Part shown: one piece after another, positions 35,468-43,779 of the stretch
Layout: the number at the start of each line of letters is the position of its first letter
Numbering within the stretch: position 1 is the first letter of the stretch
Assembly: GCA_965248155.1 (NCBI GenBank)
Contig: CBDFIO010000002.1
Location: 930,001-994,000 of the forward strand
Length of the DNA: 64,000 nt
Origin: RFSX01 sp965248155
GTDB lineage: Bacteria; Bacteroidota; Bacteroidia; Chitinophagales; Saprospiraceae
Direction: 5' to 3'
Translations under genes and position numbers: made by a program
The notes under the pieces: generated by a model
Databases searched by the model: none
What the model saw: only the letters and a program-made list of their open reading frames with translations
Told to the model about the DNA's origin: nothing

Positions 35468-36138
35468 TAAAATTTATAATTAGCGATCAAAGTAATTCCC
35501 TCTGTCTTATAATTTTTAGAAGAACTAAAAATTTGATTCTTGCCTTCATAGTTAACGATGTAACCTAAAGAAATATTTATGTTCTTTTTTAATAGATACT
35601 TTAATAATAATCCTAGTGAAAAATAAGAATCTCTCAGAATACTATCTTGGAATGATTCACTAATTTGATTATAGCCATATAGTATGATAGAAGACTCATC
35701 TTTGCTAATAATTCTATTATAACGAAATTGAGGACCTAAGTATATTGTTCGAGACAACTTAAGTAAATAATTATTTGATATAAAAAGAAAATTAGAAACA
35801 AGATTATAAGTCACATGAGATTGGGTATTAATTATTATATCACTAGGAAATCTTAAATTGTTTAAATTAAACTTAATAGACTGAGAACCATATCCAAGAT
35901 CAAATTCAGTCATTATTTTAGAATTCAGAATCGTATTTGATATGCCTAAAGATATTGTAGCTCCATAGTTTGATATATTTTCATATTCAATTTGTTCACT
36001 AATTTCAATTTGATTTGAAATAAAGAAATGGCTGTATCCTATCTTTGGACCAAATTGAAAATAATTGCTTTGGCTAAAACAACTAAGATTTAGTATTAAA
36101 AATATTGAAACAATATAAATTTTTACGGTAAACCTCAT
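35467..36138 (-). CDS. Outer-membrane beta-barrel protein, unknown
   Basis: This 223-residue protein has a signal peptide MRFTVKIYIVSIFLILNLSCFSQ. It then shows barrel-like strands (YFQFGPKIGYSHFFISNQ, TIYLGPQFRYNRIIS, SYFSLGLLLKYLLKKNINISLGYIVNY) and the terminal aromatic ITLIANYKF. It resembles PorT-like/outer-membrane beta-barrel (OMP_b-brl) proteins. It sits 23 bases downstream of the truncated type B-like gene and is coupled to the next barrel gene, so the three formed one operon before the IS insertion. Confidence 0.65.
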   Translation of the reverse strand: MRFTVKIYIVSIFLILNLSCFSQSNYFQFGPKIGYSHFFISNQIEISEQIEYENISNYGATISLGISNTILNSKIMTEFDLGYGSQSIKFNLNNLRFPSDIIINTQSHVTYNLVSNFLFISNNYLLKLSRTIYLGPQFRYNRIISKDESSIILYGYNQISESFQDSILRDSYFSLGLLLKYLLKKNINISLGYIVNYEGKNQIFSSSKNYKTEGITLIANYKF

Positions 36139-36161
36139 TAAGTATAGAAGAATATTTATAT

Positions 36162-37091
36162 CTACTGAAAATATTGTAAAGTAAATGCAAACTCTGCATC
36201 TCCAAGTTGAGTATTACAATACTGAAATGGTAGTCCTTGATTTCCGCTTTGATTTAATTCACAATCCGTACAGGTTATCCCTCCATCAAAACAGCTTGAA
36301 ACTTCAACTACAACTGTATAAACCCCTGTATTTAAAAACTGGCTATTTGGTCCAGTTCCATCCCATTGAATTTCATTTCCTAAAATACCATACGTATCAG
36401 TAGGATCAACCTCAAAAAAACCTTCAAATTTGAGCTCTCCCCAACTCGTAAACACTCCAAGGTAATAAGAATAAATACTACTTTTATTAGGTGACATATC
36501 TGCACAATTGGGCATTGCCTGTGGTTCATTAATTGATCGAAAGCTTACCATAAATGGAATTCCCTGTGATGCAATAAATGCATTTGGCCAATCTGCTTTC
36601 CAATACGCGTGATAATCAGTTCCACAAACAAAATCAAGAGTAAATGATTTTGAACAATTGTCACCTATATTACACTCACCGTAATCAACATCGACTGTAA
36701 CATAATATTGTGTTGCTACAGCCCTTATAGAATGGGCAAAAAAACTTTTGTCATTAGTTCCTGAAATATCTTCAATCGTAAAAGTTATATTTTGAGATTC
36801 ACCAGAGACACCATTCATTGAAATGATATTATTAGGAATTTGTCCAGCTAAATCATCAAATTCAATTATACCAGTTATATCATATCCACAGCGTCCTAAA
36901 TCGATAGGATCGAATATTACTTCATACCCATCATTAGGCTCAATCTTAACCTCATCAAAAATATTACATCCTTCTGGTGTAGTTACATGTACTGTATATG
37001 TTTGTTCCATCGCGTCAGACCATAAATCTGCATTAATTGTTGGGAATATCGCATTTTGATTATTTAAATACTGTAAATCGTCAAATAAAAG
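36162..37091 (-). pseudogene. T9SS type B-like secreted protein, 5' end removed by the IS3 element
   Basis: The open frame runs without a proper start into the left end of the IS3 element: codons for LLFDDLQYLNNQNAIFPTINADLW precede the internal ATG at 37010. What remains is an Ig/PKD-like end (YTVHVTTPEGCNIFDEVKI), a middle domain of about 130 residues I cannot name, and a C-terminus (TSWGELKFEGFFEVD...IQWDGTGPNSQFLNTGVYTVVVEV). The last part resembles a type B sorting domain carrying an extra Cys-rich insertion (CFDGGITCTDCEL). It ends in TAG. The N-terminal signal and most repeats are lost. Confidence 0.65.
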
Positions 37092-37146
37092 TGGACCATT
37101 AAGTGAATAAAATTAAGTTATACATAACTATTAAATTCACTTTATT

Positions 37147-37497
37147 ATGAACAAGAAAAACAAATCAGCAGAATCTTATGTCCGAGATGTAAAAAGAAGG
37201 ACAAGACGTAAATTTTCTACAGAAGAAAAGATTAGAATAGCCATTGAAGGATTAAGAGGAGAACAAAGTGTTGCTTCTCTTTGTAGAAGAGAAGAGATTT
37301 CACAACCACTATATTATAAGTGGAGTAAAGATTTCATGGAAGCAGGGAAGAAACGTTTAAAGGGAGATACAGAACGTGAAGCCAACACTTCAGAAGTTCA
37401 ACATCTAAAGACAGAAAATCAAGACCTTAAAGAGGTAGTAGCAGAACTTACCCTGAAAAATCGTGTGCTTAAAAAAAGCTTGAATGGAGTAAAATAA
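37147..37497 (+). CDS. IS3 transposase OrfA
   Basis: This 116-residue DNA-binding subunit has a helix-turn-helix of the HTH_Tnp_1 type (RRKFSTEEKIRIAIEGLRGEQSVASLCRREEI, then LYYKWSKDFMEAGKKR). A leucine-zipper-like helix follows (VQHLKTENQDLKEVVAELTLKNRVLK) that would dimerise with OrfB. It ends TAA at 37497. Just before the stop is a run of seven A (37471-37477). Slipping there leads into the OrfB frame. Confidence 0.92.
   Translation: MNKKNKSAESYVRDVKRRTRRKFSTEEKIRIAIEGLRGEQSVASLCRREEISQPLYYKWSKDFMEAGKKRLKGDTEREANTSEVQHLKTENQDLKEVVAELTLKNRVLKKSLNGVK
37471..37478 (+). other. A7G slippery run for OrfA-OrfB fusion
   Basis: AAAAAAAG lies 17 bases before the OrfA stop codon ends. The -1 frame is open from here (KKLEWSKIKFKKY...) straight into the OrfB ATG at 37512. 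A -1 ribosomal shift, or one extra A added by RNA polymerase, would give the OrfAB transposase as in other IS3 elements. In the zero frame the codons are AAA AAA AGC, so it is not the textbook A-AAA-AAG register. Confidence 0.6.
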
Positions 37498-37511
37498 AAT
37501 TCAAGAAGTAT

Positions 37512-38495
37512 ATGCGATTTACAGCAAAAGAAAAGATGGAACTGATTAGGCTGGTTGAGCAATCCGAATGGAGTGTTAGAAGAACTCTCAAGGAAATTGG
37601 TATTCACAAATCAACCTTTTACAACTGGTATAAGAAATATCGGGAAAATGGAATTGTAGGATTAGAGGAAAAGAAAAGTACAAGGAAGCATTACTGGAAC
37701 AAGATTCCTGATCGGATCAGGTCTGATATATTGAATCTGGCACTGGAAGTTTCAGAGCTTTCTTGTAGAGAATTGGCTTGCAGGTATACTGATGAGAATC
37801 AATACTTTATAAGCGAAAGCAGTGTTTACAGAATATTGAAATCTGCTGGACTGATAAACCCTCCTCATTATGATCTGATATCTGCCGCAGATGAATTTAA
37901 AGACAAAACAACAACTGTCAATCAAATGTGGCAAACTGATTTTACTTATTTCAAAATCATTGGCTGGGGATGGTATTACCTATCGACTATATTAGATGAT
38001 TATTCTAGGTACATTATAAGTTGGGAGTTGTGCTCAACGATGAAAACCCTTGATGTAAAAAATACTTTGAATCAGGCATTAAACCATCCAAATGTAAATT
38101 TGAATAAACCGCCTAAGTTATTATCTGATAATGGATCTTGTTATTTAAGTCAAGAGTTGAGCTCTTATTTGGATGATTACAAAATTAAACATGTGAGAGG
38201 AAGACCTGGTCATCCTCAAACGCAAGGCAAGATTGAAAGGTATCACAGAACAATGAAAAATGTAATTAAACTGGATCATTATTACAGCCCAGGTGAATTG
38301 AGTTTTCCTCTTTCACAATTTGTAAAATATTATAACCATCACAGATATCATGAATCTTTACAAAACTTGACACCAGCAGATGTTTATTATGGATTAAAAG
38401 AAGAAAAACTGAAGAGAAGAAAATTATGTAAACACAAAACATTTAAAAAACGCAGACAAGAATATTTCAATTTAACTTTTAAAAGTGTAACTTAA
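37512..38495 (+). CDS. IS3 transposase OrfB
   Basis: This 327-residue DDE integrase has an N-terminal helix-turn-helix of its own (EWSVRRTLKEIGIHKSTFYNWYKKY) and the rve core: D in WQTDFTYF, D in LLSDNGSCYL and E in GKIERYHRTMKN. It ends YYNHHRYHESLQNLTPADVYYG plus a basic tail. All catalytic residues and the full length are present, so it may be active. It probably works as an OrfAB fusion produced at the A7 run. Confidence 0.93.
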   Translation: MRFTAKEKMELIRLVEQSEWSVRRTLKEIGIHKSTFYNWYKKYRENGIVGLEEKKSTRKHYWNKIPDRIRSDILNLALEVSELSCRELACRYTDENQYFISESSVYRILKSAGLINPPHYDLISAADEFKDKTTTVNQMWQTDFTYFKIIGWGWYYLSTILDDYSRYIISWELCSTMKTLDVKNTLNQALNHPNVNLNKPPKLLSDNGSCYLSQELSSYLDDYKIKHVRGRPGHPQTQGKIERYHRTMKNVIKLDHYYSPGELSFPLSQFVKYYNHHRYHESLQNLTPADVYYGLKEEKLKRRKLCKHKTFKKRRQEYFNLTFKSVT

Positions 38496-38515
38496 TTTTA
38501 TTCACTTATTGTCCA

Positions 38516-38630
38516 CTTTGGTTTGAAGACCTACAACCAAGAGATAAATCCAGACACAAAAGCAAATACATCAGGGCGGCCATAAAAATTTCCGAAAGAA
38601 AAACGAATCCCAATTTGGTGCAAGAGTGAT
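38516..38630. other. Right flank of the IS3 element, unidentified remnant
   Basis: One short plus-strand frame (FGLKTYNQEINPDTKANTSG, stop TAA about 70 bases in) could be the tail of a gene removed by the IS event. I cannot assign it, and it does not continue the type B-like gene cut on the left side of the IS. No other feature is seen before the terminator. Confidence 0.25.
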
Positions 38631-38659
38631 AAAAAAAAGCCTATCACATTGTGATAGAC
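38631..38659 (-). terminator. Terminator after tRNA-Arg
   Basis: On the minus strand GTCTATCACA and TGTGATAGGC form a hairpin followed by eight T (38638-38631). It lies about 60 bases downstream of the tRNA-Arg gene. Confidence 0.85.
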
Positions 38660-38718
38660 TTTTTGCCGACCCACCGCTTTTACTTTCACTCTCTTAACGG
38701 TCATCGATCGATCTTCAG

Positions 38719-38792
38719 TGACCTTGGCAGGATTCGAACCTGCAACCGCCTGATTCGTAGTCAGGTACTCTATCCAGTTGAGCTACAAGGCC
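38719..38792 (-). tRNA. tRNA-Arg (anticodon ACG)
   Basis: The minus strand folds as a standard 74-base tRNA: acceptor GGCCTTG/CAAGGTC (one G-U), D arm GCTCAACTGGATAGAGT, anticodon stem CCTGA/TCAGG with loop CTACGAA giving ACG, and T arm GCAGGTTCGAATCCTGC. The discriminator is A and CCA is not encoded. ACG implies A34-to-inosine editing by TadA to read CGN codons. Confidence 0.96.
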
Positions 38793-38850
38793 TGAATTTC
38801 AGCGACAAAGATAATCTCTTTTATGTCTTAATACCAGATTCGTTTAACTA

Positions 38851-41160
38851 TTAAATTGAAGATTTTTTGATCTTAACAACAACAGATTTTGACGTGGGTG
38901 TATGACTTTTTCTTGCCACACTCTTGATCGGAACCAAAACATTTGTCTCGGGAAAATACGTTGCAATACATTTAGAAGGAATATTGTATGGAACTACAAT
39001 AAATCGTTTGGCTTCCCTGACAGCTCCATTTGAAGTATTGCTTAGATCAACGATGTCTTTTGATGAAAAATTCATCCTCAACATGTCTTCTTCATTCATC
39101 AACACTACCCTCCTTTCATTATAGATTCCCCTGTATCGATCATCTAATCCATAGATCGTTGTATTAAATTGCTCATGACTCCTGATGGTCATCATCAAAA
39201 ATTCTTCTTCATCAAGATGAATGGGCTCACAGGTTGATATAGTGAATTCAGCTTTTCCACTGGAGGTTTTATAGCTGTTGTCTCTAGCACAGTTAGGCAA
39301 GTAAAATCCTGCAGCTTGTCGAACTCGTTTATTATAATTTTCAAATCCTGGAATACAAGCTTCAATATCATTGCGGATATTATCATAATGGTTTAGATAT
39401 TTATCCCATTCTACCTTCGAAGATCTCAAACTGGCTTTCGCCAATTGACAAACAATTTCCGGTTCACTTTTTAATTTATCTGAAATGGGCTTCAAACTTC
39501 CTCTGGTGCTATGAACTACTCCCATCGAATTTTCTACAGATTGGAACTGATTCTCACCATTCATAAAATCCCGGTCCGTTCTTGATAGACAAGGCAAGAT
39601 GATAGCTTCTTTCCCGGTTACTAAATGGCTGCGATTTAATTTTGTGGAAACTTGTACAGTCAGATTACAATTCTGAAGTGCTTCTGCTGTATATTTTGTA
39701 TCCGGAGTAGCAGATAGAAAGTTACCTCCCATTGCAAAAAAGACTTTTGCTCTACCTTCATTCATGGCTACAATACTATCAACAGTATTATATCCAGATG
39801 CTCTTGGAGGTTCAAAACCATAATGGCTCTTTAAACTATCAAGAAAGGTCTGGGAAGGCTTTTCATATATACCCATAGTTCTATCTCCCTGAACATTACT
39901 ATGTCCTCTTACAGGGCAAGTCCCTGCTCCCGCCTTAGCTATACTTCCTTTTAAAAGGAAAAGATTAACAATCTCTTTAATTGTATCCACCGAATTTTTA
40001 TGTTGAGTTAAACCCATCGCCCAACAAACAATCATTTTTTCTTTTTGCGCTATGATTTCTGCTACCTCTTCTAGTTTATCTCTGGGTATTCCACAATTTT
40101 TAATCAATGGATCTATGTCTATTTGTTCAAGATGGTGGATATAGTTCTCATAGCCTTTTGTATTCTGGTAAATAAAATTCAAATCGAATACTGACCCCTT
40201 GTTTGATTTTTCCTTTTCCAAAAGCAGTTTATTCAGTATCTGCAACAGAGCTAAATCCCCATTAATTTTTACTTGTAAATAATGATCGCTTAATTGCGTT
40301 TTGCTACCTATGATTGAAGATAATTTTTGTGGATTACTGAAATTGAGAAGTCCGGCTTCAATAATTGGGTTTATAGTAATTATGGTGGCACCATTCTCTT
40401 TTGCTTTCTCTAAAGCACTTAACATTCTGGGATGATTTGTCCCGGGATTTTGGCCCATAATAACTATCAAATCTGTTTGATAAAAGTCCTCAAGTTTGAC
40501 CGACCCTTTACCAATTCCTAAAGTCTCGCTTAAAGCAACCCCACTACTTTCATGACACATATTGGAGCAGTCGGGAAGATTATTTGTTCCAAATTCTCTT
40601 ACAAAAAGCTGATACAGGAACGCAGCCTCATTGGAAGTTCTACCGGAAGTATAAAAGATGGCTTCATCGGGACTATTTAGAGTGTTAAGTTCCTGAGATA
40701 TCTTTTCAAATGCGTCTTCCCAGGAAATCTCAGTATAGTGCCTGGCGCCTCTGGCTAAAAACATTGGTTGAGCAATTCGCCCTTTTTTTCCTATCTCATA
40801 ATCCGATAATTCAGATAATTGTTGAATACTATACTTTGCGAAGAAATTAGAGTCCAGTTTTTTGGAAGTCGCTTCTTCAGCAATCGCCTTTGCTCCATTT
40901 TCACAATATTCACCTAATTTACTCCGATCATCATCAGGATCTGGCCAGGCACAACCCGGACAATCAATACCTCCTTTTTGATTGAGATTAAAAAGCACTT
41001 TTGAAGCCCTTATTGGATCCATTTCAGAGAGGATATGTTTTGCTGATGAGAGCAAAGCAGGTATTCCTGCAGCCGTATCTTTACTTTTCTCTAGCTTCAG
41101 TCCTGTGTGTTTCTCAGGATTTTCTGATTTGATGTTCTTTCCTATATCTTGATTTTTCAT
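38851..41160 (-). CDS. FdhF/YdeP-family molybdopterin oxidoreductase
   Basis: This 769-residue molybdenum enzyme resembles YdeP and formate dehydrogenase H. The N-terminus has CPGCAWPDPDDDRSKLGEYCENGAKA, the YdeP mark. Cofactor-binding blocks follow (YTSGRTSNEAAFLYQLFVREFGTNNLPDCSNMCHESSG; GQNPGTNHPRML; CPVRGHSNVQGDRTMGI), then the C-terminal dinucleotide-binding domain. The CxxC...C pattern for a full 4Fe-4S cluster is not evident, and the family's substrate is unsettled. In E. coli YdeP is linked to acid resistance. It follows fdhD by 6 bases and mobA is upstream: enzyme, sulfurase and nucleotidyl transferase in one operon. Confidence 0.9.
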   Translation of the reverse strand: MKNQDIGKNIKSENPEKHTGLKLEKSKDTAAGIPALLSSAKHILSEMDPIRASKVLFNLNQKGGIDCPGCAWPDPDDDRSKLGEYCENGAKAIAEEATSKKLDSNFFAKYSIQQLSELSDYEIGKKGRIAQPMFLARGARHYTEISWEDAFEKISQELNTLNSPDEAIFYTSGRTSNEAAFLYQLFVREFGTNNLPDCSNMCHESSGVALSETLGIGKGSVKLEDFYQTDLIVIMGQNPGTNHPRMLSALEKAKENGATIITINPIIEAGLLNFSNPQKLSSIIGSKTQLSDHYLQVKINGDLALLQILNKLLLEKEKSNKGSVFDLNFIYQNTKGYENYIHHLEQIDIDPLIKNCGIPRDKLEEVAEIIAQKEKMIVCWAMGLTQHKNSVDTIKEIVNLFLLKGSIAKAGAGTCPVRGHSNVQGDRTMGIYEKPSQTFLDSLKSHYGFEPPRASGYNTVDSIVAMNEGRAKVFFAMGGNFLSATPDTKYTAEALQNCNLTVQVSTKLNRSHLVTGKEAIILPCLSRTDRDFMNGENQFQSVENSMGVVHSTRGSLKPISDKLKSEPEIVCQLAKASLRSSKVEWDKYLNHYDNIRNDIEACIPGFENYNKRVRQAAGFYLPNCARDNSYKTSSGKAEFTISTCEPIHLDEEEFLMMTIRSHEQFNTTIYGLDDRYRGIYNERRVVLMNEEDMLRMNFSSKDIVDLSNTSNGAVREAKRFIVVPYNIPSKCIATYFPETNVLVPIKSVARKSHTPTSKSVVVKIKKSSI

Positions 41161-41166
41161 TATTTT

Positions 41167-42015
41167 CTAATCTATTGTAGATGGAGCAAAATCGAAATTG
41201 ATCCTTTCCTTCCCACAATAAATATTGAATTTATTTGATTTTAAAAATCCGATTAATGTAATACCAAATTCACTGGCTAATTCTATAGCTAAGCTTGACG
41301 GAGCTCCTACAGCCATAATAAATTGAATGCCTGCCATTGAAGCTTTTTGTATCAATTCAAAACTGGCACGACCACTTAATAAAAGAAGAGTATCCTCTAA
41401 TGGAATTTTGTTATCCAACAAAGCAGCCCCTATGAGTTTGTCTAATGCATTATGGCGACCAACATCTTCTTTAACAGATAATAATTTCCCATCGATATTA
41501 AAGGCCGCCGCTGCGTGTAATCCGCCGGTGCTCTTGAAAACATTTTGACTTTCGTTTAATCGCAGCGGAAAATCTTTTATAAGATCAGTATCAATTTTAA
41601 AGTTCGATTTTTGGTAGGATATCTGACACACGGTTTTGATAGAATCAATACTTGCTTTTCCACAAACACCACAACTGCTACTCGTATAAAAATGTCTTTC
41701 GATTTTACTTAAATCGACGGGTTTGCTAGCGTTTAAAACAACTATTACTTTATTGTTTTCTGAATGAACTTGTAGGACTTGTTCTCTTTCAGAAATTATC
41801 CCTTCTGTAAATAAAAACCCAACCGCCAGATCCTTGTCATTTCCCGGCGTTCTCATAGTAATTGATATATTTTTTGTACTTAAAGGAGGTACCAAATCAG
41901 GAATACTAATTGATATTTCGAGTGGTTCTTCGACTGCAATCATGTCTTCGAAGTCACGGATAGAATTTTCATCTACCTTAAGGATTTCTCGTTTATGAAT
42001 TTGTTCGTCGCTCAT
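41167..42015 (-). CDS. fdhD: Formate dehydrogenase accessory sulfurtransferase FdhD
   Basis: This 282-residue protein passes sulfur from a cysteine desulfurase to the molybdenum cofactor of FdhF-type enzymes. The sulfur-carrying cysteines are in the loop YTSSSCGVCGKASI. TGGLHAAAAFN and VGRHNALDKLIGAALL are family blocks. The stop is TAG, followed by two codons and then the ATG of the oxidoreductase in the same frame. It overlaps mobA by 23 bases. Tight packing with its client enzyme supports the assignment. Confidence 0.95.
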   Translation of the reverse strand: MSDEQIHKREILKVDENSIRDFEDMIAVEEPLEISISIPDLVPPLSTKNISITMRTPGNDKDLAVGFLFTEGIISEREQVLQVHSENNKVIVVLNASKPVDLSKIERHFYTSSSCGVCGKASIDSIKTVCQISYQKSNFKIDTDLIKDFPLRLNESQNVFKSTGGLHAAAAFNIDGKLLSVKEDVGRHNALDKLIGAALLDNKIPLEDTLLLLSGRASFELIQKASMAGIQFIMAVGAPSSLAIELASEFGITLIGFLKSNKFNIYCGKERINFDFAPSTID

Positions 42016-42628
42016 GAATTTTGGCTTTGGCTGAAATAAATTCTTCTACCCGGTCAACACTTTTAAAACTCTCATCTTTTGAATTTATAATGAATGTCTT
42101 ATTTTGTTTTAGAAGTTTTTGCAAAGAATATTCTTTCTTTTGGATTGCCTCCAGAATTAAATCAAAACATTCCATTTCATATATAGCACATGTAGGGATT
42201 ATAAAATCAGCATTTTCATCGTAATATACTGTTGCAATTTTTGATTTGTTTCTCATTGCGATTAAGTCTTCTAATATTTGAGTTTTCATATGTGGGTAAT
42301 CACATGCTACAACTAACCAGGCTGATTTTTGAAAAGAAAATGCACTGGCTACTCCGCCCATAGGTCCAATATTCTCAAATGTATCGGTAATAAATTTATA
42401 TCTTGATTTTTGTTCTTGTTCCTGCCTTAAAGAAATGAAGCTATCCAATCCAATGGATCTCAGCATATCTAACATGTGATACTTGTGGGCGTCCTGATAA
42501 TACACCAGATTAGATTTGTCCTTACCCATGCGGCTAGATTGTCCTCCTGCAAGAACGAGTCCCTTCAAGTCTTCCATATTTTCGTTTAGAAGATCTTTGT
42601 TTTTATTGAGAGTGAATTTTTGGACCAT
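41993..42628 (-). CDS. mobA: Molybdenum cofactor guanylyltransferase
   Basis: This 211-residue enzyme adds GMP to molybdopterin to form the bis-MGD cofactor. The GTP-binding signature LVLAGGQSSRMGKDKS is at the N-terminus. GPMGGVASAF and VVACDYPHMKT follow, with the metal-binding aspartate in ACDYP. An internal ATG at 42577 (MEDLKGLVLAGGQ) gives the usual family N-terminus and is an alternative start. It is the first gene of mobA-fdhD-fdhF/ydeP, overlaps fdhD and diverges from galE. Confidence 0.92.
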   Translation of the reverse strand: MVQKFTLNKNKDLLNENMEDLKGLVLAGGQSSRMGKDKSNLVYYQDAHKYHMLDMLRSIGLDSFISLRQEQEQKSRYKFITDTFENIGPMGGVASAFSFQKSAWLVVACDYPHMKTQILEDLIAMRNKSKIATVYYDENADFIIPTCAIYEMECFDLILEAIQKKEYSLQKLLKQNKTFIINSKDESFKSVDRVEEFISAKAKIHERRTNS

Positions 42629-42717
42629 ATTGCTGTTAGAATTAAATCCATTTAGATTTCAAGATAAAGTTAAGATTCAAGAAATATTTAGTCAATAATT
42701 ATCATTTTTATAAATCT

Positions 42718-43737
42718 ATGAAAAATCAGAAGATTATAGTTACTGGAGGAATGGGATACATAGGTTCCCATACTGTTGTCGAATTGCTAAACTCTGGCTA
42801 CGAAATTGTTATTGCGGATAATCTATGTAATTCTGATATTTCAATACTTGAAAGAATTCAAAAAATAAGTGGGAAGGATGTCCTATTTGAAAATATAGAC
42901 TTATCTGATAGTGCATTATGTAAGGATTTTTTTGAAAAGCACCAGAATGCAAGAAGCATTATCCATTTTGCAGCATTGAAGTCGGTAGGTGAAAGCGTCA
43001 AACATCCTAATAAATACTATAAAAACAATTTATTCTCTCTTATAAATGTGTTGGACGGAATGCATTCCCAAAACATTCCCAATCTTATATTTTCATCATC
43101 TTGTACAGTTTATGGTCAAGCGGATTCGTTACCGGTTACTGAATCAAGTCCTTTCAAACCTTCTCCATCACCTTATGGAGTTACAAAACAAATGAGTGAA
43201 AAAATTTTAGAAGATGTAGCTCAGGAATCGGACTTTGTAAATATTATTTCCCTGAGATATTTTAATCCTATTGGCGCCCACCCCTCTGGGATTATAGGAG
43301 AACTTCCAAATGGGATTCCGGATAATCTCCTTCCATATATAACACAAACTGCAATTGGCGAGCGTGAAAATTTGTCAGTTTTTGGTCATGACTATAATAC
43401 ACAGGATGGAACAGCGATCAGAGATTATATCCATGTCGTTGATTTGGCCCAAGCCCATTTAAAAGCTATGGAAAGACTTCAATCAGGAGAGAATAAATCT
43501 ACTTATGAAGTATTTAACTTAGGAACAGGAAAAGGATACAGTGTTCTGGATGTTATCAAATCTTTTGAGCGGACTTCAGGATTGAAACTGAAATATCAAT
43601 TGGCAGATCGGCGGGAGGGTGATATTGAAAAGATATATGCCGATACAACATTAGCCAACAACGAATTAAAATGGAAAGCTCAATTGGATTTGGATGATAT
43701 GACATCTTCAGCATGGAAATGGCAAAAGAATATTTAA
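42718..43737 (+). CDS. galE: UDP-glucose 4-epimerase
   Basis: This 339-residue enzyme interconverts UDP-glucose and UDP-galactose for surface polysaccharide or galactose use. The NAD motif is TGGMGYIGSH near the N-terminus. SSSCTVYG and SPYGVTKQMSE hold the catalytic Ser/Thr-Tyr-Lys set, and RYFNPIGAHPSG is typical of GalE. The length is normal. It stands alone in the plus direction with an aminotransferase 42 bases downstream that has its own promoter. Confidence 0.95.
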   Translation: MKNQKIIVTGGMGYIGSHTVVELLNSGYEIVIADNLCNSDISILERIQKISGKDVLFENIDLSDSALCKDFFEKHQNARSIIHFAALKSVGESVKHPNKYYKNNLFSLINVLDGMHSQNIPNLIFSSSCTVYGQADSLPVTESSPFKPSPSPYGVTKQMSEKILEDVAQESDFVNIISLRYFNPIGAHPSGIIGELPNGIPDNLLPYITQTAIGERENLSVFGHDYNTQDGTAIRDYIHVVDLAQAHLKAMERLQSGENKSTYEVFNLGTGKGYSVLDVIKSFERTSGLKLKYQLADRREGDIEKIYADTTLANNELKWKAQLDLDDMTSSAWKWQKNI

Positions 43738-43743
43738 AAACAC

Positions 43744-43775
43744 TTTGTTTGATTTAGAGATAGTAGCTAACTTTG
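43744..43775 (+). promoter_or_regulatory. Promoter immediately before the aminotransferase ATG
   Basis: TTTG at 43744-43747 and TAACTTTG at 43768-43775 are about 20 bases apart and match the Bacteroidota consensus. The -7 element ends 4 bases before the ATG at 43780. The predicted start of transcription therefore falls at the start codon, and no ribosome binding site would be transcribed. Confidence 0.5.
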
Positions 43776-43779
43776 ATAT

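Larger units (their letters stand above)
37092..38515 (+). mobile_element. IS3-family insertion sequence, complete
   Basis: The element has OrfA and OrfB and imperfect inverted repeats of about 30 bp. The left end (from TGGACCATTAAGTGAATAAA) and the right end (complement TGGACAATAAGTGAATAAA) differ by one indel and one base, with TG...CA tips as usual for IS3. The repeat match continues outside the tips as AAAG/CTTT, and no direct target duplication is seen. The element cuts a type B-like gene on its left. Its right flank does not continue that gene, so a deletion or recombination took place after insertion. Confidence 0.88.

Noticed and set aside
38651..38854. 67-codon plus-strand frame containing DLGRIRTCNRLIRSQVLY
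   Set aside because: This is the familiar false frame produced by the complement of a tRNA (tRNA-Arg) and its terminator.
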